Origin: Pomphorhynchus laevis
Taxonomy: Eukaryota > Acanthocephala > Palaeacanthocephala > Echinorhynchida > Pomphorhynchidae
DNA length: 64,000 nt
Assembly (NCBI GenBank): GCA_012934845.2
Contig: WNNJ02003514.1
Span: 1-64,000 of the forward strand
Direction: 5' to 3'
In this document: piece after piece, positions 55,621-64,000 of the stretch
Layout: each line of letters begins with the position of its first letter
How positions within the stretch are numbered: the first letter of the stretch is position 1
Position numbers and translations under genes: made by a program
Notes under the pieces: generated by a model
Told to the model about the DNA's origin: nothing
What the model saw: the letters and a program-made list of their open reading frames with translations, nothing else
The model's database searches: none

Positions 55621-56839
55621 GTAAATTTATGCTTTTATTGCTTTATTGCTTTTATTTTATAGTGGATGATACAAACAATTTCCCACAGTTTATGTGAATA
55701 ATGTATCTTATATTTTAATAGCTTACTTTTCTTCTGTTGGTGATAGCTACTGCGAGCTTACTACAATATAAAATCAAACACCACAAACGATATGATCCGT
55801 ATTGTGGCGCTTCCTAATATTAATATAACAGGTCATTATTGTTCATTAGTAACACTAATAATTAATTTACAGCTTGTTTTTAGCATAGACGATTTTCCTA
55901 TTTGCTGTTTGAAAGCCAAAAGTTGTATCAATCACAAAATATTCTTCTTCCGTAAGCTTAAAAGTTATAGTCTCGCAATCTTGTCTCGGAATTTTAACCT
56001 CGTTGCATAGTAGTCACGTTTTAAAACTTTACGATGAATCACAATAGCATATTTGTCACATAACATATCCAATCACAATAACATATTTGTCACATACCAT
56101 ATCTAATCACAGTAACATATGCTCACTTAGGGTAGCATTATATATGTTTTTAATATATACATGTATCCAACAATCATGTACCATGTTATGATCATTGTGT
56201 ATTCTTTAGCTTTGCTATTATTTGTCTGTTGAAATTCAATCAGCATTTAAGTAATGTGGATGCAAATTCTCACTCACTTAGATTATTTATAAATGCAAAA
56301 TATTCAAAATATTTAAGTTATCTTATTTCATTTACGAATACTTTATGCAAATTCCAATTTAACCATTCTATGCGAATACGTAGACGGTGTATATGAGTTG
56401 CATGTACATTTGATCATCATCTAAGCAACTGCATTCTAGTTAAATTTTATTTTATTTAAGAAATGCAATCACAGAGCCTAAAGACGAACAATCTACACTA
56501 CTATATGTATATATCAGTGAGCAATGCCTTCTAAATAAAAAGACACTTTATCGCATTTGCCACCGATAATTTTTAACTAAAATTCAATTAGATACGATAA
56601 TATGTTGACCAAATATTATCGCTCCTAACATAATCAAAACTTACTTATTATATTATCTTAGGATTTCTTGATATTTACGTTTAATTGAGACAACGTTTTA
56701 GATATTTGTTGAAAAATATTTAAATATAGTTAAGTGTATTTCACAGACTAACTGCTAGATCTTATTTGTTAACGGATTCATGAAATCACATAGCTATAAT
56801 AACTTTTATTCATTCATATTATAATTATCATTCTTTTAG
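55621..56839. other. 5' flank of the kinase gene, no gene supported
   Basis: AT-rich. Holds a 34 bp tandem repeat at 56037-56122. TTCTTTTAG directly before the kinase ATG looks like a splice acceptor, so an untranslated first exon may lie in or before this stretch. I could not place it. Confidence 0.4.
56037..56122. repeat. 34 bp tandem repeat, about 2.6 units
   Basis: AATCACAATAGCATATTTGT, then CACATAACATATCC, repeated with small changes from 56071 (AATCACAATAACATATTTGT) and again in part from 56105. Confidence 0.7.
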
Positions 56840-56949
56840 ATGAATATAATTAAATGGAAGACAGAGAGGGTGAATAGTTCATCGTTCACAATCCCTTATG
56901 ATTATGAAATTTTACATCCAATAGGTACGGGAGCATTTGGCAATGTTGT
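56840..56949 (+). CDS. Stress-activated MAP kinase (p38/JNK group), first coding exon
   Basis: ATG at 56840 opens MNIIKWKTERVNSSSFTIPY and continues DYEILHPIGTGAFGNVV; GTGAFGNV is the glycine-rich ATP-binding loop of a protein kinase. The frame ends in a donor site GTAAGTG at 56950, after GT of a Val codon. Together with the exon at 63873 the best match is to the p38/JNK group of MAP kinases, which phosphorylate transcription factors and other kinases in stress signalling. SSFTIPYDY before the loop is nearer JNK (FTVLKRY), while the next exon is nearer p38. TTCTTTTAG just before the ATG suggests a further upstream exon. Confidence 0.85.
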
Positions 56950-57145
56950 GTAAGTGCAATTTCATAACACTTGAAAAGAACTATATTGCAATAGTCGAAA
57001 ATTTGTGAACAATAATTTCTTATTTTATTATTCCTCTCGATGTTTACACGCCCTAGATAACTTAAAAGCACATTGAACGGATCATTAGACCATAATGAAT
57101 ATATTATTTTCACGAAAAGCATGTGTGAAATTTGCATGTGCGACA

Positions 57146-57216
57146 TTTTTCACTTTGAAGATGTTTCAAACGGTATGATTTGGTGGTCAAATTTAATTAA
57201 TATGTACAGGATAAAA
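57146..57216 (+). repeat. 71 bp direct repeat, left copy, flanking LINE J1
   Basis: From TTTTTCACTTTGAAGATG to ATGTACAGGATAAAA. It matches 61338-61408 at 70 of 71 bases. It fits a very long target-site duplication of the J1 insertion. Confidence 0.85.
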
Positions 57217-57230
57217 AAGCATGTGCGACA

Positions 57231-57280
57231 TTTAATTAATATGTACAGGACAAAAAAGCATGTGCGACATTTTTCACTTT
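57231..57280. repeat. Copied target-site pieces at the 5' junction of J1
   Basis: AATTAATATGTACAGGA with AAAAAAGCATGTGCGACA occurs twice in tandem (57193-57230 and 57233-57269), and GCATGTGCGACATTTTTCAC occurs both at 57135 and at 57259. These are all sequences of the target, rearranged between the left repeat and the LINE. Confidence 0.65.
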
Positions 57281-57631
57281 AATGGAGCATCGTCAGCAAA
57301 AATGAACAATGTACAAGTAATGTCGGAGCTATCAAACGATAATAGCAAAAATCATTCAAAAATCAACGATAATTATTATTATTATTATTATTATAACATA
57401 CAAGACAAAGCCTATATGGCTGTTCAGTCTGCTCACGAAAAAATAAAATAAAAAATTAAACAAAATGTAGAATTGATAGAGTTAAGAAAATCAGGGATAC
57501 GATAGCTTCTCCATATTATCGATCTGTTCCAGACATATTCGCAATCGCTTCTTAAATATAATCCTACAAAAAAAGGCAAATTAAAGGTAAATCTAACTAC
57601 AGATCCAAATAACAAGGTTAGTAATTTTTCT

Positions 57632-58714
57632 ATGGTATCAGGTGATGGGGAGGTGCTTCCCCCCATTCCTAAATTAAAGAATTTGCTAATAATTAAAGTT
57701 AAGAAACCGACTGAAAAACATGATCTCTACAACAAATTTTTGAGATCCTTCACCAAACAGTTTCAGAACAGGGTTCTATTTAACTCTGTTAGGTTACACC
57801 CTGCGGAGGTGAAGATATCTTTTGTCTCGAATGACCTTGCCGCAAACTACATGGAGTACTTCTCCGCCAATTTAGCTGAATATGGTGAAATTTCATCCAA
57901 GCCTATCCTAGCATCGCTAAAAGTTTCAAATCTTCCCTGCTCAATGGAAGAAGAAGATATACGTTCTTTTATGGAAACATTCAAAGTCACCAATCTGAGG
58001 TCAATCCGGGGTAAGGACGGGAACCCTATCCCGGTTGGCTTTTGCAATGCTCCCGTAAATATTGCTGAATCCCTGTCTAATTCTACGTCGAATCCCTTTA
58101 TGGGTTTTAATATTAAATTCACGATCACAGAGAGGGATGATCTGACCTATCCCCACTGCAGCCGGTGTCACAAATGGGGACACTGGGCCTCCAGCTGCAG
58201 TGGGACCCTTTCCTGTGGGGTCTGTAGCTCCACCAGCTGTCCATCTCTTACAACTACGGATCGCTGTGATGCCCCCCTTTCCTGCTCGAATTGCGGGGGG
58301 TGCCATCCTGCTTGGAGCAGGAAATGCTCTCTATTCAAAGAATATAGACAATTATTCTTGTTGAAACCGCCCAATCCGGCCAAGTCCTTCGCGGTCGCTG
58401 CAGCTCCACGTATGGATGACGCTGACATTCTACGGATTATCGACTTAAAGACTTCGAATGCTCTTCGGCAGATGGAGGAGTTAGTACGCTCCATCCTAAC
58501 CGTTATCGGGACTAATCCTGTGCTTCCTGTTTCCTCGGTTCCGGAGTCGAAAAAAAGAGGGGCTTCAGCCCATGCCGTTCCCCCGCTCAAGATTGGGAAG
58601 CTAATCCAACAGAAGACTAATAGGGGAAATGAAGATACTGCCCAGGGGCAAGTACCTTCCTTGGAGGAGGCTAGTGGTGGGAAGGGCAACCTTCCTGCAC
58701 CTAGCTTTGTCTAG
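57632..58714 (+). CDS. LINE J1 ORF1 (gag-like, three zinc knuckles)
   Basis: 360 codons. RNA-binding protein that packages the element's transcript for reverse transcription. LLIIKVKKPTEKHDLYNKFL opens the conserved region; SLKVSNLPCSMEEEDIRSFM is in the middle. A CCHC knuckle lies at residues 176-189 (CSRCHKWGHWASSC), followed by CGVCSSTSC and LSCSNCGGCHPAWSRKC, the three-knuckle pattern of Jockey/I-type LINEs. The start is uncertain: the same frame continues upstream to ATG 57302 (MNNVQVMSELSNDNSKNHSK, with a run of seven Tyr) but is cut by stops at 57449 and 57503. Either the ORF starts at 57632 or its N-terminus is damaged. Confidence 0.85.
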   Translation: MVSGDGEVLPPIPKLKNLLIIKVKKPTEKHDLYNKFLRSFTKQFQNRVLFNSVRLHPAEVKISFVSNDLAANYMEYFSANLAEYGEISSKPILASLKVSNLPCSMEEEDIRSFMETFKVTNLRSIRGKDGNPIPVGFCNAPVNIAESLSNSTSNPFMGFNIKFTITERDDLTYPHCSRCHKWGHWASSCSGTLSCGVCSSTSCPSLTTTDRCDAPLSCSNCGGCHPAWSRKCSLFKEYRQLFLLKPPNPAKSFAVAAAPRMDDADILRIIDLKTSNALRQMEELVRSILTVIGTNPVLPVSSVPESKKRGASAHAVPPLKIGKLIQQKTNRGNEDTAQGQVPSLEEASGGKGNLPAPSFV

Positions 58715-58747
58715 GTAGGCAATCCCCCATCCAACTAATCCATCACA

Positions 58748-61210
58748 ATGCAGAGTACTCGTGAGCCTTTTTCACTGAATATCCTTCAGTGGAACTCGGG
58801 AGGTGCTTCCGCCCTTAGACTTCTATCTGGTAGAGATGCAGATGTTATAGTCCTTCAGGAGACGCGGTCTATCCGTCTCCCCCAGGACATTACTCGATTT
58901 ATCCCAAAGCATATTTGTTCCCACTATACTCCGTACATAACCCCACCTCACTCCTCTTCATCTCAAGGACTCTTGACCTTAGTTAAGTGCTCCTTAAGGT
59001 CTTCCCTCCTATTAAACTACTCATGTCCAGCCCTTTCTTGTTTAGTAGTTTCACTCAGTAAGAACGGTAAACGCATAAGTCTAGCCAATGTCTACATCCG
59101 TCCAGGGGAAATTCACAAGAACCGTGACCTTCTGGATAGCATTATTGACAGCGGTTATGACATGTTACTTGGAGATTTCAACGACAGAACTGGTCGTTGG
59201 ATCAATGCAGCACTTCGCAGAGCTAGGAACGGTTATCTTATTCACAAACCCCCGTCACCTACCTTTCATTGCACATCAACAAATTCTATCCTCGACATTT
59301 TACTGCTTCACTCGAGGTTGTTGTTAAAACCCTTCTGCACGGAGCAGTCGCGCCAGCAATTGTCCACCTCTCATGACCTAATTCGTTGGAGGATTGAGGA
59401 AGATATGTTGCTTCGAAGGAGGTTTCACTTTGATCCGATCAGAGTGGCCCTCTTTCAAGCGGCTATCCAACTCTTTCCCTTAATAGGAAATGAGAGTTTG
59501 ACCAAATTTAATACCTACCTCTTTTCGCAAGCTACCGCGATTCTATCGACTACCTATAAAGGTCGTATATACAATCCCACTCCGACAAAACTCAAGGTCC
59601 TAGCAAAATTACTGAACCTCCCTAATCTCTCTGCTTCCGCCAAACAGGCTCTCTCGAATGAATACTGGAGCACTAGATACAGGTTCCAGCTGAGTAGGGA
59701 TAGGACGAGTATAGCTCGCCTTAATCCTTCTCAGTCTTCCTTTTGGAAGATTTTCAAGAAGGAGAAGTTTGTTTGCTGGAAGGATAGAGCATTGCGTTGG
59801 ATAGGGAATGTAGGCCTTGATAAAGTTTTAGAGGAGTCACTGGCCCTACACAACTATGGAGCCACTCTATCACCTCAACCAATCCCGCCTTGGTGTAACT
59901 TCAGGAGTAGGGATCTATCTGTTACGGATATCCTTAACTCCTGGGGTCCACTCCCGGGCATCTCCAAATCCGTCGTTCCACTTTCCTCTCGGGTCTGTCA
60001 GCTTTTGACAGCTGATCAGAGAAGGGAGGTGGCCGTCACAATGCTTTTAGCCTCCCCATCCGATGTAGCAGGCATCAATATTAGTAAGCGTGTTTTTATT
60101 CCTAAGAAAAAATTCTGCTCATGCCCTAAAGATCTGCGACCCATTTCGATTCAAAATGCCCTCGTGTCGATTTACGAAAAAGCGCTTGCGCGTAAAATCC
60201 GCGACCATTTAAGTAGGCGTAATTTGATCCCTCCAGGTTTTCATGGGTTCGTCAAAGGTCGCTCGGTCCATTCAGCAGTTGGTGAGGTGGAGCAGTTTTG
60301 TCGGGATAATAGCCATCGTCTAGTTGTGGCTGTTTTCCTTGACTTTTCTGCTGCATTTGACCGCATCTTCATTCCTTTTGTGATCTCTTCTCTCAGGTCC
60401 CTCGGGTTGCCTGCGAGAATTTTGAACAGAGTGGAGATCCTGTTGTTTACCAAGCGATTTTACTATGAAGACGACCCTGATGCGCGTCAGTTCTACCCTA
60501 TTACGGGTGTACCTCAAGGATCCCCACTTTCTCCTATCTTATATCTTGCTGCCTCTATTAAACTATTCAAAATATTTAAACGCGAACAACGTCTTGTGGT
60601 GTACGCTGATGACACCACAGCACTGTTCACTGGGCACAGGTGTAAAGACGTAGTCTCTGACATCAGCCGTTTCTTTTTAAGATTAAAAGATCAGTTACCC
60701 ATATCCAATCTTATTTTAAACTCAGCTAAATCGCAGGTGGTTGTCTTTCATGGCACCCCTGCTACAAAGAAAAAACTTAAGAGATTAGCACTCTCTGCGC
60801 TCTCCTCCATATTTGCCTCTGAACCACTTCCCACCTTCACAAGTCGAGTAAAATACCTGGGGTTCACTGTTACGGTGAACTGGTCGGCGAAAGCTGACCT
60901 GGATAGACTCAAACGTATCCTGAAGAAAGCTAGGTGGGCCCTGAAACGGGCTCAGCATCTGTTATTGAAAGGGAAAACCCAGGTGCGCCTTTGGGGTACC
61001 TGGGCTATCTCGGGACTTGTCTTCTTTTCAAGAGGACGTCCCCCAGAGCAAAGGCTAAGGTTTCTTAAGCTCCTCGTCTCTCGTTTACCCAGCATAGTCC
61101 GCGCCGATTGGATTCTTCGGGGGGGGGTGAAAGACCCCGGGTGGTTCAGTCGGAAGGCGGCGTGTTGGATCGGTTGGGGGGCTCAGATCCCCCTGGACCT
61201 GAGGCCATAG
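58748..61210 (+). CDS. LINE J1 ORF2 (endonuclease-reverse transcriptase), intact frame
   Basis: 820 codons without a stop, starting 33 bp after ORF1. The AP-type endonuclease covers residues 8-225: LQWN with catalytic Asn16, IVLQETRS with Glu38, GDFND at 142-146, TSHDLIRW near the end in place of the usual SDH. RT: KDLRPISIQNALVSIYEKAL, FHGFVKGRSVHSAV, FLDFSAAFD (motif A, Asp532), GVPQGSPLSPILY (motif B, from 587), VYADDTTALF (motif C, Tyr619-Asp622), LGFTVTVNWSAKADLDRLK. A C-terminal region rich in Arg/Trp follows; no RNase H domain is visible. The SDH change is the only feature that may affect activity. Confidence 0.92.
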   Translation: MQSTREPFSLNILQWNSGGASALRLLSGRDADVIVLQETRSIRLPQDITRFIPKHICSHYTPYITPPHSSSSQGLLTLVKCSLRSSLLLNYSCPALSCLVVSLSKNGKRISLANVYIRPGEIHKNRDLLDSIIDSGYDMLLGDFNDRTGRWINAALRRARNGYLIHKPPSPTFHCTSTNSILDILLLHSRLLLKPFCTEQSRQQLSTSHDLIRWRIEEDMLLRRRFHFDPIRVALFQAAIQLFPLIGNESLTKFNTYLFSQATAILSTTYKGRIYNPTPTKLKVLAKLLNLPNLSASAKQALSNEYWSTRYRFQLSRDRTSIARLNPSQSSFWKIFKKEKFVCWKDRALRWIGNVGLDKVLEESLALHNYGATLSPQPIPPWCNFRSRDLSVTDILNSWGPLPGISKSVVPLSSRVCQLLTADQRREVAVTMLLASPSDVAGINISKRVFIPKKKFCSCPKDLRPISIQNALVSIYEKALARKIRDHLSRRNLIPPGFHGFVKGRSVHSAVGEVEQFCRDNSHRLVVAVFLDFSAAFDRIFIPFVISSLRSLGLPARILNRVEILLFTKRFYYEDDPDARQFYPITGVPQGSPLSPILYLAASIKLFKIFKREQRLVVYADDTTALFTGHRCKDVVSDISRFFLRLKDQLPISNLILNSAKSQVVVFHGTPATKKKLKRLALSALSSIFASEPLPTFTSRVKYLGFTVTVNWSAKADLDRLKRILKKARWALKRAQHLLLKGKTQVRLWGTWAISGLVFFSRGRPPEQRLRFLKLLVSRLPSIVRADWILRGGVKDPGWFSRKAACWIGWGAQIPLDLRP

Positions 61211-61337
61211 AAGAAGAAAAGAGTTAGAAGACTGAAGAGCTACTGACTTTCTATTGTTGTGTCTAATCTGGTTTATTGCATGTTTCTTTTTCTTTTTTTT
61301 TGTGTGTAGTTAAGAAAGTCTTTAATTAATTAATTAA

Positions 61338-61408
61338 TTTTTCACTTTGAAGAAGTTTCAAACGGTATGATTTGGTGGTCAAATTTAATTAATATGTACA
61401 GGATAAAA
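61338..61408 (+). repeat. 71 bp direct repeat, right copy, flanking LINE J1
   Basis: Partner of 57146-57216 with a single mismatch (GAAGAAG versus GAAGATG). It is followed by GTCGTTCCG, which should be the undisturbed continuation of the intron. Confidence 0.85.
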
Positions 61409-62514
61409 GTCGTTCCGTTCGGAGTGATTTAGTAGAATTTGACCACCGCATAAGGGATCTCATGAACACGCTTATCATCAATTTATGGACATATATTGTT
61501 CATGTTGTAGATAATTATAGTAACCGAATGATTGCCTCTACGACTACATCGTTTGAAACAACACAAAATTGCCTGCTTGATTTTTTAATTCTGATACAAA
61601 GATTAAGCATAGCTAATTTTGTCTTAAATACGGTCTCGTCATTAATAAATGACGTAATTTAAATTTAGCATAAGTGTTTTTATGTGATAGGTAACTTTAT
61701 CAGCGGTGATACTTTGTCTATTTAATAAATTCATGTATTTTATTGACTTTATAGTAAAAATTAATACGTAAGTCGCTGCCAAGTATCGGGCCGCGAAAGT
61801 AAAGCACTACAAAGCTAATATACGTGCTTCGATTAAATGTAGCATCACTTTTTTACAACAAGTTATTTATTCACTAGCTGGTAAAAAATATCGATTAAAT
61901 AGTAACGTAGTTATTCTTGGTCTTCATTTTCAGTGAAATGTTACCTGAAAATAGTCACTAAGAAAACGTTCCTCCGGTGTCCTCAATATATTGGACATAT
62001 CCTCAATTTTGATATATGTTGTAATAGAAACATTAAACACGAATGATGTGTTAAGCATTATATAGAGCTAGATAATCATGAGACAATGTAATTAGTATAA
62101 TATAATATCAACTTAATATAATCATTACATTATTCTTCGCTGTTTATGTTAAAACTAATTATTCGAGCATATAATCTTCAAAGTCCTTGAGAGATTTCCG
62201 AAATCGATACTTCCTCATTGGTGGTATATTTATCCGGTTCTCTTCGACCGTATATCTTGTTATAAGGGGAATATGTGACTTTGCTTTTGTGCATACAATC
62301 GGACGTATATTATGTAGAAACACAACTATTGCTACCATCGTCTTGACTTACTGTTCCTTCGTTAATAATATTTAATCATTAGGTAAGATATAATTTAATC
62401 ATATGTTAAGATTAATTTGCTGAGAGAATCACGCGGAGAAGGAGTTAAATTTCCTGTATGCACATTAATTTTTCCTTGTTTACATTCGAGTTAATCTTCA
62501 GTCTTATGCTTCTT
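61409..62514. other. Intron sequence, nothing recognised
   Basis: AT-rich. A short inverted pair (GGTGGTCAAATT at 61374 and AATTTGACCACC at about 61437) lies at its start. The open stretch at 61462-61662 has no recognisable content. Confidence 0.4.
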
Positions 62515-63306
62515 TTTTAAGACTTACGGCCTCAGGTCCATAGGGACCTGAGCCCTTGTCGAACTAGCGATCCACCTTCTGACTGAACCATTCGGGATTT
62601 CTCCCCCCTAAGAGTTTAGTCGAGGCAGACTATGGTCGGTGATCGCGAGATGAGAAGCTTGAGAATCCTTAGTCTTTGCTCTGGGGACGTCCTCTTGAGA
62701 AGAAGACTAATCCCGATATAGCCCAAATACCCCAAAGACGTACTTGGATTTTCCCGTTCAATGACGGATGCTGGGCCCGTTTCAGAGCTCACCTAGCTCT
62801 CTTCAGAATTAGTTTAAATCTACCCAGGTCAGCTTTCGCCGACCAGTTACCGTAACGGTGGCCCAAGATATTTTACTCGACTAACGACGATGGGAACTGG
62901 TTGAGGCTGCAAAATGGAAGAGAATAGTCTATTGAGTTTCTTTTTTTTGTCACAGGGCGCCATGAAAGACTACTACTTGCGATTTTTGGAGTTTAAAATA
63001 AGATTAGAAAGGGTGAGCTGGTCTTTTAATCTTAAAAAGAAGCGGCTGATGTTCGAAACTACATCTTTGCACCTGTGTCCAGAGAACAGGGATGTTGTGT
63101 CATCAGCTTATACCACGATATGTTGATCGCGTTTGAACGCCTTGAACAGAACAATGGAGCTAGCAATATATAAGATAGGAGAAAGTGTGGAATCTTGAGG
63201 CATACATGTAATAGGGTAGAACTGACGTGCATCAAGGTCATCTTCATTGTCGAATCACTTGGAGTACAGCATAATCTCCACCTTCTTAACAATTCTCGCA
63301 GGTAGC
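62515..63306 (-). mobile_element. Jockey/I-type LINE J fragment J6, antisense in the kinase intron
   Basis: Minus-strand copy of the last 780 bp of J ORF2: CTCAGGTCCATAGGGACCTG near 62530 is the end of ORF2, motif C region near 63110 (VYADD-equivalent degraded), 5' break at 63306, equal to J1 position about 60410. Frameshifted throughout and clearly older than J1. Confidence 0.75.

Positions 63307-64000
<694 letters not shown>

Larger units (their letters stand above)
57217..61337 (+). mobile_element. Jockey/I-type LINE J1, best preserved copy, in sense orientation in kinase intron
   Basis: Complete in layout: 5' junction with copied target pieces (57217-57280), ORF1, 33 bp spacer, ORF2, 3' UTR, and a TTAA/AATT repeat tail ending at 61337. 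Flanked by the 71 bp direct repeat. ORF2 is fully open. ORF1 is open from 57632, but the same frame upstream, back to ATG 57302, has two stops. By this it is the youngest J copy; whether it is active cannot be read from the sequence. Confidence 0.88.

Noticed and set aside
55868-56018. Minus-strand open stretch of about 49 codons ending KIVYAKNKL
   Set aside because: It looks protein-like but has no ATG, no convincing splice acceptor and a length common by chance in this DNA. No family recognised.
57371-57394. TAT/ATT run in J1 as a separate microsatellite
   Set aside because: It is in frame with the upstream part of ORF1 and gives a Tyr run; not worth a separate entry.

Overview
The window is animal nuclear DNA, AT-rich and crowded with dead retrotransposons, from an invertebrate I cannot place further. 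Two host genes mark the edges. At the left, on the minus strand, is the 5' part of an exocyst subunit gene (Sec8/EXOC4), one uninterrupted frame of 973 codons that runs off the window. At the right, on the plus strand, are the first two coding exons of a stress-type MAP kinase (p38/JNK group), split by a 6.9 kb intron. Almost everything between is transposon sequence.

Layout. 1-2920 Sec8. 3464-7264 AT-rich DNA with three copies or tails of a Penelope-like element and a foldback-type small repeat. 7800-7990 a retroelement tail. 10248-29536 a dense and nested cluster of CR1-like LINEs (I use labels A-I, A-II, B, C and E to G for subfamilies) on both strands. 29545-31835 two head-to-head copies of a Jockey/I-type LINE (label J). 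31951-34212 an inverted-repeat DNA element with 560 bp arms and a Penelope-like copy in its centre. 34400-38260 a very old Jockey/I-type LINE (label H). 38680-43115 an almost intact CR1-like LINE (label C). 43580-45710 an LTR-retrotransposon (Ty3/gypsy) fossil. 45711-49436 a J LINE with the layout expected from twin priming. 50500-51312 a 373 bp tandem repeat. 52765-54487 CR1-like copy B2, which holds a 68 bp piece of another LINE. 54798-55620 another Penelope-like copy. 56840-64000 the kinase gene, whose first intron carries the best-preserved J LINE (57217-61337) and a truncated antisense J copy.

How the parts relate. The LINEs fall into two lineages. The CR1-like ones have an ORF1 with a PHD-like cysteine cluster and a shared later domain, an ORF2 with endonuclease and reverse transcriptase, and a 3' end formed by a small GC hairpin or a short microsatellite. 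The J and H lines have a gag-like ORF1 with CCHC zinc knuckles and an ORF2 with endonuclease and RT but no visible RNase H. J1 in the kinase intron has an open ORF2 of 820 codons and is flanked by a 71 bp direct repeat with one mismatch, so it is the youngest large insertion. The Penelope-like copies end in one shared 3' tail (ACGTAGACTCAGTTAGCTGA) found seven times, and carry a conserved stretch that can fold as a pseudoknot. I see no complete functional system beyond the two host genes and possibly J1; the interest lies in insertion structures and in the Penelope-like family.
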